Below are positions 1-11,588 of a stretch of 64,000 nt of DNA, in pieces (position 1 is the stretch's first letter; every line of letters starts with the position of its first letter). Source of the DNA: Lolium rigidum. Its lineage: Eukaryota; Streptophyta; Magnoliopsida; Poales; Poaceae. The stretch lies in assembly GCF_022539505.1 (NCBI RefSeq), contig NC_061512.1, forward strand, positions 255,766,510 to 255,830,509, written 5' to 3'. The position numbers were made by a program, and so were the translations under genes. The notes below the pieces were generated by a model, which saw only the letters and a list, made by a program, of their open reading frames with translations, had not been told where the DNA came from and searched no databases.

Positions 1-2429
1 ATGAAGGACATATACATACCCGAATGTAATGGGGGCCTGGGTGATCTTGGATTGCCCGGACTCGGTGGTCAGGTACAGGACATCCTCCACGAGCACCCCG
101 TTGGAGGAGGTGTTGTCGGACAGGTACTGGATGCTGTAGGGGCAGCTGCTGCTGGCGGCGCCGCATTGGGTCTGGAGATCGCATAGGCTGCTGCTGCAGG
201 GCACCTTCCGGCTGGTGCTCGACTTCCCGGGGCTGTACACGTCGAACCTCAAATCCTGCTCAAATTGTTTACAGTTACACATCAGTAATTCAGCAAGACA
301 TGTAGCGTTTTGGTGTTATAAGAGCATGTCTAACAGGCCCCTTAAAACCCGCCCACCCCGTAAAATTCCGGCGGGATACGAGGCAGGCGCGGTTTGGGCA
401 GTCTAGCAGGCTCCGTATTCGGGCCGGCCCGCTTCGGCGGAATACGGGGCCCAGGATATCCGCACCGCCGCCCCCTACTTATACCGGGCGAAGGTGCGAG
501 TGAGGGGTTAACCCCTCACTCGCAACCCTAGCTCCGGCGTGCGCCACCGCCTCCCCAGTTAGCTCCGGCGAGAAATCCCGCGCGCCCTAGCTCCGCATTT
601 CAACCGCCGGTCAACATGTACGCACGCCGAAGCAGTACCGCATCGCCGGCGAGCGGATCGAAGCGATCCCGCTCGCCGGACACCGTCGAGGAGGCATGGC
701 GTCTCCAATGCAAGCGGTCCGCCGCCGGGAGCCGCCGTGCGGCGTGCAGGTACGCCGGTGCCCCGTGCGTCCCGCCGAAGCTCCAGTGAGTTCGCCGCGG
801 GCGGCGGCGGCGGTACAAGGAGGATCCGCCGCTCAAGCCGATAAGCGGCCCCGACTTCGACAAGTGGCACGCCGAGTGGGAGCGCAACCGCCGGGCGAAG
901 GCGGCATGGGACGGGCGCATCGGGAGCACCAGCGGCGGAGGAGCTCTGCTCGCCGGCGAGGAGGAAGAGGAGGAGGAGGAGGAAGATCCCCTCTTCTTGC
1001 AGGAGATAGCAGCATCCTTCAAGGACGACGCCGACAAGAAGAGGGCGGAGGAAGAAGAGAAGGCGGCGGCCATCGCCGCCGTGAAGGAGGCGCAGGAGGC
1101 GGAGGCGGACACATACATCGTCGACCTCTCCGAGCTAGAAGTCGCGATCCATTTAGGATCGCGAAATTCGATATGTCTATATGTTGATCCGTATGTATGA
1201 TCGACTATCTATGAACTATGACTATGAACAAGTTTCCCGGGGTTTTAAATTTACGAATTTACGGGGTGAAATACGGGATCTGCTAGACAGAACGATCTAT
1301 CTAGAAGCACTTTTTTTATACGGGGCGAAATACTCGCATTTTACGGGGCAGAAAAGTAAGGGGCCCGTTAAACATGCTCTAAGGGTCAATTCAGGCAACA
1401 TGATTCAGCAACTGTGCATGAACAATCAGCAAGAATTTGTTTTCAAAAGTCTTGGTTAGCAGTACAGTAGTGTTTTTTAAGGTCGGTCATCAGGTCCCAG
1501 CTCGAGCTGTCGTGCTCCTAGAAAGGTTTCCACTGAACCAGACGGCACGTGCTGTGCCTCCGTGATTTTTTCCCTTTTTTCCCCCGAAATATGCCCGAAC
1601 AACTCCACCGCGGAAGCATGTCTACCACCAACTAATAGTCCCTTTTTCGTTTGCGCGCAACTAATCCGATCGTGATCCGGTAATTATCACCAGAAATATC
1701 TCGTGGAGCAGAACTAACAGGAGCACGAATCGTAACAAACAGAAGAAAACAAATCAATGGAGTCAAGAGGGTTGTGAGGAAGGAGAGGAGTAGATGGTAG
1801 TACATACGCCGTAGGTTGGGTCGGAGAGCGGCGCGCACTTGACGCAGTCGCAGGGCACCCAGAAGAGGTCGCTGCCGGTGTCGAGCGCCACCAGGAACGT
1901 CACGTTCGGCGTCCCCAGCGCCACCACCGCGTAATGCAAGCTGCGCAACCACCGCCACTTCTTTAGTTAGCCCGAAAGCAAGAACGACAATGACAGCAGC
2001 TTTCTGTGCTTTACCAATCAATCGGTCTCCGTTCGTCTTCCCCGGTGGCCGGGTGAGGCCATGGAGAGTCGGAGACGGTGATGGGCAAGGTGATTAAGGG
2101 GCAGAGGCACAGGGCAAGGGCGCTTACAATCCGAAGGCGTTGAAGCGGAAGGTGTCGTTGCCGTCGGCGAAGGCGAGCGGGCCGCCGGGCGCGGGCGCGG
2201 GGGCTGGTGCGGAAGCGAGGGAGCGGCGGCGCAGGTCGTGCCCCGCCAGCGCGGCGTAGTACTCGGCCGTGCCCGCCGGTGGGGCGCGGTGACCGGGGTG
2301 GCCCGCCGCCTCCGCCCACTCCCGCACCGTTGAAGAGTACCGGTGGTGCACGTCCAGGCTCAGCGCCTCCGTCCCTGATGCAGCAGCCGCCGCCAAGGCC
2401 GCAACCAGGAGCAGAGCCCGCACCGCCAT
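1..2429 (-). CDS. Aspartyl protease family protein (A1, APF1-like), 5' part; runs off left edge
   Basis: Pepsin-like (A1) aspartic endopeptidase, probably secreted or wall/membrane-associated. Three exons are visible on the minus strand: 2429-2128, 1940-1808 and 255-20, each with GT/AG borders and compatible phases (302, 133 and 236 bp). The start at 2429 gives a hydrophobic signal peptide rich in Leu and Ala (about residues 1-22). Exon 2 has the LHYAVVALGTP strand and the first catalytic motif DTGSDLFWVPCDC. Exon 3 has the family segment SSNGVLVEDVLYL and ends at ITFG with phase 2. The second catalytic Asp and C-terminus lie outside the window. Intron 2 (1552 bp) holds a 1.06-kb DNA transposon. 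Visible coding sequence is about 224 codons with no stop or frameshift, so the gene looks functional. Subfamily assignment to the APF1-like group rests on recognised motifs, not a search. Confidence 0.9.
322..1379. mobile_element. Harbinger-like DNA transposon in protease intron 2, non-autonomous
   Basis: About 23-bp terminal inverted repeats begin GAGCATGTCTAACAGGCCCC on the left and GAGCATGTTTAACGGGCCCC on the right, with two mismatches. A 3-bp TAA duplication flanks them at 319-321 and 1380-1382, as expected for PIF/Harbinger. No DDE transposase is visible. The GC-rich core (about 600-1140) reads like degraded coding DNA. One plus-strand frame has a Lys/Asp-rich segment containing PISGPDFDKWHAEWERN, a Glu run and an Ala/Glu helix ending near SELE. 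Its origin is not recognised: it could be captured host sequence or a family-specific non-autonomous core. The element sits cleanly in the intron and both flanking splice sites are intact. Confidence 0.85.
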
Positions 2430-2536
2430 GCCCGCCGCAACTCCAAAAGCGGAAAGTGATTGCGGCTTTACAGGGTAGTAGCAGCGAGGAAGGAAGGAGA
2501 GAAAGAAAAAATGGTAGGTGCTTGGCCGCGGCGTGG

Positions 2537-2543
2537 CTATATA
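2537..2543 (-). promoter_or_regulatory. TATA box of the aspartyl protease gene
   Basis: The minus strand reads CAGTATATAGCC here, about 108 bp upstream of the ATG at 2429. This is a normal distance for a plant TATA box and short 5' UTR. The transcription start was not observed. Confidence 0.5.
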
Positions 2544-2974
2544 CTGTATCGATCAATGAATCTATCCTGGAGCAGTGGAGGCGGAGACGAGGAGGAGAAG
2601 ACCGGGAGGATCACCGCGTCTGCTCGGGCGGGGTGAGGTGGCCGCTCGGTTTCGGCGGGACGGCGACGGTATGGGGTGGGAGACGTCGGACGTCAGTGAG
2701 CTGGAAGCTTCGCCTTCGCTTGGACCGGTGCTCGTGTTTCTTTTGATTATTTCGTGGGGGGTTTTGGTGACGGCGATGTGGGTGGAGGGCGGTTGCCTGA
2801 TTTGGGTCTCCGGTTCACACCCTGGCTCTGGGTCTCGGCCGACCTGTGTCGTCTCGTCGCGTTGTTTATTCAGGCAATCGATCATTCAGGCAATCGATCA
2901 GTCAGGTGGGTGATGAGCACCAGCAGCACGAACGGCGTCTCGGGGTCTCCACACAGCGGCTCATCTGTAGTTTA

Positions 2975-3300
2975 GGTCGTGTACAATGAGAAGGCACGAC
3001 ATTCCTTATACCGTCACATTATCTAGAGATGACATGACAGTACATACAAATCATACAATATATTATCTTTTATAGTTTTTCCTAGCAATTAATGATAATT
3101 GATTAAAATTGGTAGAAAATTATGTTGCTAAGAAAAGACATGTCGTACAATGGAGAAAATGTCTTTCCTTATTTTCTATAGATCATCTCTTAGCTAAGAG
3201 AAGACAACCTTCTCTCCTTTCATTCTCTCTCCTCAAACTAAGCAAAAATCTGACGTGGCACCGCTAAGAGAAGGCTGACGTCACCCTATTGTACGTGCCC
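2975..3300. mobile_element. Harbinger-like MITE, 326 bp
   Basis: Imperfect terminal inverted repeats (GGTCGTGTACAAT on the left; GGGCACGTACAAT as read from the right) are flanked by TTA duplications at 2972-2974 and 3301-3303. It is AT-rich, has no coding capacity and lies about 550 bp upstream of the protease start codon. Confidence 0.8.
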
Positions 3301-3455
3301 TTAGGCCATTTCCAGCTGCAACGTGTCATCTGTGTCTGTTTTGATCTGTGTGGACACGTTAAGATTAAAACCCTAGCCCATCGGTCCACTACAAACGAAC
3401 TAACATGTCCGTGGCAATCCATTTACAGTTTAAATTTAGACTCCAACTATGTAAG

Positions 3456-4207
3456 CAAGGGCATGGTTGTAGCTGCGCGAGTGTCCGTGCCTAGCTTCCT
3501 CGGGCCCGCCTGCCAGCATCTCGTGCCCGCTTCGTCTTCTGCAAGTTAGTTTTGGGGGGGCGGCGCTGAGGTGGATTCCGGTGCGAGCGCTGTCATGCGC
3601 AAGTCCTCGGCATTCCGGGAGACGAATAATGACCACGAGGCAGGCTCTAGTTGACCACTCCCGCCGGCTGTACGACGAGGAGCGCGCAGTGTGATGGTCG
3701 GCTGCACGCCAATCTTCCCGCATGATGGCTGCTTAGCTCGCATCGGGTGCCGGTGGCTCTCGTGCCACACGCAGCGTGAGGAGATCCGCCGCTGCCAGTT
3801 CATCCTTCCGCCCGGTATGCAGGATGACTCGCTTTGGGCCGGACTCCTACAAAGGGGAGACGTTCGCCTCGTGAGAGTTATACCAACGATGCTAAGAATG
3901 GTACCTAGACGACGTGTCTTATCTGAGCCGTGGCTTTGGAACCCTTAATCGACCTCAGGAAGGAGGACTAGGCATCAGTGGCGAAACTAGGGTTTTATCT
4001 ATTCTTATTTAAGCTATATTTTCATTTTCAGCCCACTTGTAAATTACTTTTATTAATATATGAATTTTTATCAGAACAAAATTGCATCGGGCCGTTAGGA
4101 CAGCCTGACCCAAACAAGTGCTAAGATTTAGTCATTTTTATTTATGTTCACGGCCGACCCAAACATGGTATCCACCGCTGGAGACGTCCCCAGGGAACAC
4201 GTTCGGA
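3456..4207. other. GC-rich, coding-like relic, probably old DNA-transposon debris
   Basis: GC-rich, stop-interrupted sequence (about 3540-3950) is followed by AT-rich DNA. Near 4185-4205 there is a segment whose complement resembles the GGGCATCTCCAAC-type end of the element at 6719. No matching left end or target duplication was found, so the boundaries are guesses. No protein family is recognised. Confidence 0.25.
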
Positions 4208-4287
4208 TTCGGGGTCGGGGGTCAAGATTGGACGAACACCGTGGTCTGGTGCCTGCCCGATCAAAAGTTCCGGCAGACTTGGACTAA

Positions 4288-4606
4288 GAGCAAGACTAAT
4301 AATAGAGCCCGTTGCCGGTTGTATAGCCTTGCCACGTCACTTGGAGTAAACAAAAAGCCCATCCATATACTAGCTAGATGTTAGACCGGCAGTTTAGTGG
4401 GCTCTAATTCCTATTTAATTATTGAATGCATGCATACGATTGGAGGTAGGCTGCTGGGGAGCTTCTTTTCTTGGTCGTTGTGCTATAGCCGGGCGGTAGC
4501 AGAAGCGCCGGCTCTCTCCTCTTTCCTCTTGTCTCTCTCCTCTACCTAAGATTTTAATGACATGGCAAATGTTATAGCCGCTGACTAGGCACTATTATAC
4601 TTGCTC
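4288..4606. mobile_element. Harbinger-like MITE, 319 bp
   Basis: Terminal inverted repeats GAGCAAGACTAATAATAG (left) and GAGCAAGTATAATAGTG (right, reverse complement) are flanked by TAA at 4285-4287 and 4607-4609. There is no coding capacity. Confidence 0.8.
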
Positions 4607-4843
4607 TAAGTAGACTGTCATGGCTTGTTGACGTCTAGAAGTTCAGTGCGTACGCCGCGGGCACTGAGAACAAGAAGAAGAAGATGCCACTGAGTTCCCA
4701 AGATCGTGACATATCATGGAATTATATACTCCTCTATCATTTTTTTTTTCAGAAAAATGTGGTGAGGAAAAAGAAGACGCAGCACTGATGATCACATCTC
4801 ACACGGACGGAATGGGTAGCAGAGCAGTATACGATGGGGTTTC

Positions 4844-5045
4844 TGTGATAAATATAGATGAGATTAGATGGTTTTGGCACACCTCTCACGGGGTGGCTCG
4901 TATCTCTTATATATGCACAGGGATTACATGATAAGTACAAAGGCTGGTATGATACAGCTATTATCTCGGTAGGGTTTGGTAAGATACCAACAGCCTCTAC
5001 GTGATACGCACGCTAACAGCCTAACAGCTAACTATCTGTTTAACA
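4844..5045 (-). repeat. 3' LTR of the Copia element
   Basis: This 202-bp LTR appears the same as the one at 11588-11789. The short LTR length is unusual for grass Copia elements, which often exceed 1 kb. Confidence 0.93.
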
Positions 5046-5054
5046 CTCCCCCTC
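5046..5054 (-). other. Polypurine tract of the Copia element
   Basis: The minus strand reads GAGGGGGAG directly before the 3' LTR. This is the plus-strand primer site expected for an LTR retrotransposon. Confidence 0.75.
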
Positions 5055-8000
5055 AATCACAACCGGTAAGGTTGAGATTGTATCGAAGATTCCGAAGCTG
5101 TTGCGTGCCTATTGGTTTGGTGAAGCCGTCGGCGAGCTGATCTTGGGAAGGAACAAACCGAACCTCCAAGGCCTTCTGAGCTACCCTCTCTCGTACAAAG
5201 TGAAAGTCCACCTCTATGTGCTTTGTCCGAGCATGGAACACCGGATTAGCTGCAAGATATGTGGCGCCAAGATTATCACACCATAGTACGGGGCTCTACC
5301 TTGATAAATCCCAAGTTCACCTAATAACGATCGCACCCAAATAACTTCAGTCGTAGCATTTGCAAGTGCCTTGTATTCAGCCTCCGTCTTGGACCGTGCA
5401 ACGGTGGCTTGCTTCCCGGAACTCCATGAAATAAGATTGGACCCAAAGAAAGCCGCAAAGCCACTAGTAGACCGCCTATCATCGGCGGAGCACTGCCCAA
5501 TCCGCATCCGAGAACGCACCGAGAAGAGACGAAGAGGACTTGCGTACACGAAGGCCAACCTCCTTCGTTCGTTGTATGTAGCGAAGAATCCTCTTGGCCG
5601 CAGTCCAATGAACATCAGTGGGTGTGTGCAGGAACTGACAGACTTTATTGACTGCATATGAGATATCTGGCCTCGTGAGAGTAAGATACTGCAAGGCTCC
5701 AACAGTACTCCGATACCTGGTAGCATCCTCTTCAGACAATGCATGGCCCTCTACCTTGGACAATTTTTCCGTGGAGGACATTGGGGTTGTTGCCGCCTTA
5801 CAACCAAGCATCCCGGCCTTCATGAGTATATCGGACGTGTACTTGGTTTGTGACAGGATAATTTCCTCCCTTGATCGCCTCACTTCAATGCCCAAAAAGT
5901 AGTGGAGATTACCAAGATCTTTGAGTGCAAACTCAATCCGAAGATCACGAACCAACTGGGTGACTGCCTGAGAGGAGGAACTGGTAACAACAATGTCATC
6001 CACATAGACCAACATATAAGTGATGACACCATCATGATTATAGATAAACAAAGATGTATCCGCCCTAGAAGGGAGAAAACCAAGTTCCTGCAATCGAGAG
6101 CTTAAGCGAGAATACCAAGCCCGTGGAGACTGCTTAAGTCCATAAAGAGCCTTATCCAACTTGCGGACATGCCGCGGAAAGCGTGCGTCTTCAAAACCGG
6201 GAGGTTGACGCATGTACACATCTTCTTCCGAACGCCATGTAAAACGCATTCACGCACATCCAAGCTGTCGCGAGCATCCAACCGCGAGAAATAGCAAGAG
6301 ATAGCACCAGGCGAATAGTAGCAGATTTAACAACTGGACTGAAAGTATCAGCGTAATCAATGCCATACCGCTGTTTATAGCCTTTAGCCACTAACCGTGC
6401 TTTGTAGCGATCGATGGATCCGTCGGCACGGTGCTTCAACTTGAACACCCACCGACAATCAATGAGATTACGACCAGACGATGGGGGCACTAAGTGCCAG
6501 GTCTGATTGCGCAGAAGCGCCTGATACTCCTCATGCATGGCTGCCGTCCAGTTCTTGTCAGCAAGCGCATCCTCAAGCGTGTTTGGTTCAGTGGGAGGAG
6601 CAGACACAGCCGAAAAACCCCGTCGCCTGGGGTCGTATGGAACTGTACCATCCGTACGGACGAGCTCCTTGTGGATATTATTGCGCAGACGCGTGCGCAT
6701 GTGATGGGCAGGGGCTGAGGGCATCTCCAACGGGGCGACCCATCCCGCGCCCGCGCGTCCGGATGGGTCGATCCGGACAAAAACCCGGCCCAACGCGGGA
6801 CGCACGCGCAGCGGACGGCCGCGGCGTCCGAGCGACGCAAACCCGGCCCAAATCTGGGCCGGGCTTGCGTGGCCGCGGATGGCACGCGGCGTCCTCGCGT
6901 GTCCGCGCCGTCCGCGTGGGTCGCCCACGCTGTCGGTGCCCCGGTCCTATTAAATGTGGATCGGGGAAGTGGACTGTCCCTATCCGATCCCCACTTTCCA
7001 CTCCGGCCGCACGCGCGAGCTCGAAGCTTCCGCGCCGCCATGGCCCCGAAGCGCGAGTTCTCGCCATCCGCCAACGACCACGAGGCCGGCGGCCGGCCGG
7101 CGCCGCGCCGGCGCCGTTCGCCATGGGGCCGCCGGCGACGCCCGTACGCGACCGGATCTACGTCACCGTAGCGGTGGCGCGGATGTTCCGGGGACGCCGG
7201 CGTCCCAATGCCGTGCGGACGTGCACCTCACCGCGCGGCGCTCGAGCCCGGATCGGGTTCCGGTGCCGCCCATCCCGGCGTCCGGCCGCGCCGCTACGCC
7301 GAGATCCGGGCGCCGCGCTCAGCTGCCGGCGGACCTCGCGGAGACCCCGCGTGCGGCGACGCAAGTCCCAACCGGGACTTGTGGTTCGAGTGGAGCACGA
7401 TGCGCGGCGGCGCACGTGCTTCACATCCGCGACGGCGCGGCCTCGCGCGCGGCCGAGCACGGCTGCTAGGCGGGCCGGCCGCGCGCCCGGCGGCCTCTAC
7501 ATCGGCGAGCCCGCGCCCGGCCCCGGCCCCCGGCGCGGCCGCGCAGCCCCGGGAGGAGGAGAACGACCGGAGGCTGCGGCGGCGCTCGCGCGGCGTCCGC
7601 GGCGAGCCAGGACCTCGACGAGCCGGCCAGTGGCCGGCCTCCTCGCCGAGACGCCGCGCACCTCCGCGCCGGCGGAGGCGGCCGGAGAAGGCCCGGGGAG
7701 GACGCCCGAGCGGACGCGTGGGCCTTCCTCCACGGCTGCGCAGCCGTCGGGAGGAGGCCGCTACGCGTCGCGCGGCGGCTCCGGGAGGAGGAGCCGCCGG
7801 GCCGCGCGCCCAGCGGAGGAGGAGCCGCCCGGCCACGCGGGCGGAGGAGCAGCTCCGACGAGAGTCCGCGCGGAGGACACGGTGCTGCGCGGCCGGCGAG
7901 CCCGCCGAACGCGCACTCCGCCGGGAAAGGGCGCGGTGGGACCCCTGGCCGGAGTCCCCGGTGCCCTCCCGGCGTGTCGAGCCGGGCAAGCGCGTCGCCG

Positions 8001-9750
8001 GCCGGCGGCGTCGTCGTCATCGACGCTCGACGATGACGAGTACTACCGGGGGTAGTACTGCCGGCGGCCATGCGAGCTCGCAAACCCCGGCTAGGGTTTG
8101 CTTTTTTTAGTTTAAAGCCATATATGGCTTTCTTTTGTGTAAAATTTGCCCAAAATAGGGCTAAGTTTAATGACCAACTAGTTTAAATTTATGTTTTGTT
8201 CTTTTCCTTTTTTATTTTCATTTCTGTTTTATTTTATTACCAATGCGCTGCGTCCGCGCGTTGGGCGCGGCGTGCGACCCAAGCGGACACGCGGACGCGG
8301 GCCGCTGTCCGGGTGTCCGGTTCGACGCGCATGAAACGGCCCAAAACGGACGGCCCAGCGCGTCCGTTTGGGTCGCGCGGTTGGAGATGCCCTGAGGGCG
8401 CAGCTGGACGTGGCGGCGAAGTGTTGGTGCAGGCCGCGTCGTCCGGGGCGGCAGCGGCTCCATCGCTGGGCAAGGTCACGTCCGAAGACGCGAGCGGGGC
8501 AGGCGTGGGCGAGACGGCCACCGCTGGAGAGGGCCCGTGCATGGACGCATCCGAGTCGGGCGTGCGACCAGATGGAGATGGGGCCAGGTCGAAGCGACAT
8601 GGCGACACGGGGCGGGACCCCCCATCAGCGGAGTCCATGCGTGCGCCCACGCCCGGCGCAGACGAAGCACGCCCATGCATGCGAGCCGATGGCGGAGTTG
8701 CGGGATCAGCGTCGTCTGACCCCGGTTTAGTGCCGGGACTGGAGCTAGCATCCGCTCCAGGATTAGCACAAGGATCCTGTTGCCGAGCGGGATCTTCTGC
8801 GCCACCTGACCTTGTAACCTGCACGGGAGACACAGGAAAAATTGGCTGGGAAGCCAAATCAGTGCATACGGCATGTGAGTCAGGTAAACCAACATCAATA
8901 CTAGGACTACTAGCATCGGTACACCCCATAGGTTCCAATGGAGGAGTGGCAAGAATTTTGGCAAGGAGTTCGGGTGGTGTGGATGAAGGATTTTCAACAG
9001 AGTATGGGAAGCAATCCTCATCAAAGACGACATCACGCGAAATATAGAGACGGCCAGATGACACATGAAAGCATTTGTAACCCTTATGAATAGGACTATA
9101 TCCTAGGAAAACACACCGTTTGGAACGAAACTGTAGTTTGTTGTTGTTATAGGGGCGCAAGCAAGGCCAACACGCACAACCAAATGTTCGTAAAAACGAA
9201 TAATCTGCAGTGATGTAGCAAATAGTCGAAAAAGAGGTGTGGCGTTTTGAATGGTGCGACTAGGTAGTCTGTTGATAAGGAAGCATGCGGTGATAAACGC
9301 CTCGTCCCAAAAGCGAAGCGGCATAGATGCATGTGCAAGAAGGGAAAGTCCTACGTCAACAATGTGACGATGCTTTCGTTCGGCCGATCCATTTTGTTGA
9401 TGTGTGTGTGGGCATGAAACATGATGTGCTATGCCTATTTCCTTGAAAAAGGTATTAAGTTTTTGGTACTCGCCACCCCAATCTGTTTGCATGCAAAGGA
9501 TTTTATGATTGAGGAGACGCTCAACGTGAGCTTGAAATTGCAAGAAGATGCGGAAAACATCCGCTCTACTTTTAAGACAATAAATCCATGTAAACTTGCT
9601 GAAGTCATCAATAAAGCTTACATAAAACTTAAAACCACCAGAAGAGGTGCACGCAGGCCCCCAAACATCGGAGTACACGAGCTCAAGAGGAGCATGAGAA
9701 ACACTAGATGATCGAGGAAAGGAAGCTGATGACTTTTCCCCTGTTGGCAA
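5053..9750 (-). pseudogene. Copia integrase-RT-RNase H region, broken
   Basis: Homology is spread over several frames. Integrase core (9750-9210) has its acidic residues in SDVWGP, QTDWGGEY and NGSAERKH. Integrase tail (from about 9205) has CVFLGYSPIHKGYKC. Reverse transcriptase has [21 protein letters not shown] and YVDDIVV motifs (6700-5490). RNase H (5500-5280) has SRTEAEY-like [11 protein letters not shown], and a tail near 5230-5053 has QLADGFTKP. Frame changes occur near 9718, 9208, 6260, 5490 and 5280. A DNA transposon also sits inside (6719-8392). The breaks abolish any full-length pol product. Confidence 0.85.
6719..8392. mobile_element. GC-rich DNA transposon nested in the Copia pol
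   Basis: Ends read GGGCATCTCCAAC inward from both sides and are flanked by TGA at 6716-6718 and 8393-8395. Removing the element plus one TGA restores the Copia frame across the junction (PAAPS joins APAHHM), which proves a secondary insertion. TGA is unusual for Harbinger (normally TTA/TAA), though end sequence and size fit that superfamily. The core (about 6960-8060) is very GC-rich and open in several frames on both strands. One plus-strand frame ends LDDDEYYRG before a stop at 8055, followed by an AT-rich 3' part. No transposase motif is visible, so it is probably non-autonomous. Confidence 0.85.
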
Positions 9751-11588
9751 GCATCACAAACAGAGGATTTATTTGACTCACGAGAGAAAGGCAAACTATT
9801 GTTTCTAAGAACTTGATCCACCACTGGAAGGGCGGGATGGCCTAAACGGCAGTGCCAACGATCACGACCATGCTTGACGGCGGAGAGGGCTTTTATTGGA
9901 GAGTTTGCTTGATTGCTGCGACGAATGGGATAGAGGCCACCTTCACTGGGACCGCGAAGAAGAACCTTCCTCGAAGCACGATCCTTCACAAGAAAATAGT
10001 GAGGGTGGTATTCGACAGAGACATTATTATCGTTAGATAATTTATGAACGGAAAGCAAACTCTTTGTAGCTTGAGGAACATGCAGCACATCTTTAAGAAT
10101 TAAAGGTTGATGAGGTGTACTAATGCTAGAAGTACCAATATTGAGAATTGGCATACCTGATCCGTTGGCTGCATGCACTTGCTCCTTTCCTGAGTACCGC
10201 TCGTGCATGGTCATCCTGTCAAGATCGCCAGTGATGTGGTCCGTCGCTCCACTGTCGGTGTACCACACAGGCTCGACGGAGACGTTGTTGGCGGAGCGCT
10301 CTTCAGGCTGATTGAAGGAGTGGTCGAAGCGTTTGCGGCACTTGAACGCGTTGTGCCCATCCTTGTTGCAGAGCTGGCAAGTGACTCGCGGCTTGCCGTT
10401 GCCGCCGCCGCCGCCGCCGCCTTGATGTCCACGCTGGTCGCCACCACCGCGTCCGCCTTGTCCGCCCTGGCCGCCACCACGGCCGCCGCCACGGCCGCCA
10501 CCGCGGCCACCTCTGTAGCCGCCGCCGCCGCCGCCGCCCCGTGACACGTTGTGGACAGAGGAGCCCGACCCAGGGAGCTGCACCTGGTTGATGTCGTGAC
10601 GAAGCTCGTAGTCCAGGAGGTGCGAGTAGAGGTCGTTGACCGACATGGGGTCGGCGCGAGTGGTGACGCTGGTGACGAGGGCGTCATAGGAGTTGTCCAG
10701 CCCGGTGAGGAGGTAGATGATGAAGTCCTCCTCGTCAAGGTCCTTGCCGGCGGCGGACAGAGCATCGGTGAGGCCTTTCACCTTGTTGAAGTACTCCACC
10801 ATGGTCATCTCCCGTTTCTGCAGCGTCGCGAGCTGGCGGCGGAGCTGCATCACACGAGCACGGGAGTGTGTGGCGAACTTGCGCTCGAGAGTGCCCCAGA
10901 CTGCCGCTGCGGTGGACTGGAAGAGCACCAGTCGCAGCGTGTCCGGCGAGAGGGTGGACAACAGAAAGCTGAGGCAGTTTTGGTCGCGGGAGAGCCAGGT
11001 GAAGTATGCAGGGTTGACGGTGGGCGTGACACCGTCGATGCCGACGATCATCTGCGGCGGCGTAGCCTCCGTGCCGTCGGCAAGTCCCATCCAGTGCGCG
11101 CCGCGCAGGACAGGCAGGACCTGCGCCTTCCATAGGAGATGGTTGTCGTGGGCGAGCTTGACGGTGACGAGGCCGGCGAATGACGACCAACTGAAGGAGG
11201 CCGTCGGTGGCATCATGCTGGAGGCCACCACTGGGCCTGCCTGAGTGCTTGAGGACGGCGCCGTCAGGGTCGGCGCGAGCATGTTGACGGAGGGGTGGTA
11301 GCGTGGTCCGGCGAACGGCATGAGCATGCCAGACACGCCTGGGATCAGGTTCATCGGGGCGGTGCTCTGAGGGAGCTCGGACCCTGAGATCGCGGCGGAG
11401 ATCGCTTGCGAGAGTGGCGCCATGGTTGGGAAAACACCGGCAGATGTCACCGGAAGGACCGCGTCGGAGACGGCTGGGATGGTCGCGTCAGAGACGGCTG
11501 AGACGGTCGCGTCGGTCATCGCCGGGAGAGTCGCTGTGGATGCGGGGATCGACATGGACGTGGTTTGGGAAGATGGCTCTGATACCAT
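9718..11588 (-). CDS. Copia gag-protease-pre-integrase frame
   Basis: One long open frame encodes an N-terminal Ser/Thr/Ala-rich region and a UBN2-type gag segment (HLLWKAQVLPVLRG). A Gly/Arg (RGG) tract and a CCHC knuckle (CQLCNKDGHNAFKC) follow. Then come the aspartic protease DSGATDHITGD and the integrase zinc-binding segment, with HCRLGHP and CDACQQGK. It ends functionally at about 9718, where homology moves to another frame, so integrase is no longer continuous with gag. A start at 11588 uses the ATG across the LTR/primer-site junction. A Met about 12 codons downstream is equally possible. Confidence 0.85.
11576..11587 (-). other. Primer binding site (initiator Met-tRNA)
   Basis: The minus strand reads TGGTATCAGAGC immediately after the LTR. 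This is the standard tRNA-iMet complementary site of plant Copia elements. Confidence 0.9.

Noticed and set aside
6481..8110. Long GC-rich open frames on both strands, up to 524 codons
   Set aside because: They lie inside a DNA transposon nested in a retrotransposon. Several frames are open at once because of GC bias, and no domain is seen.
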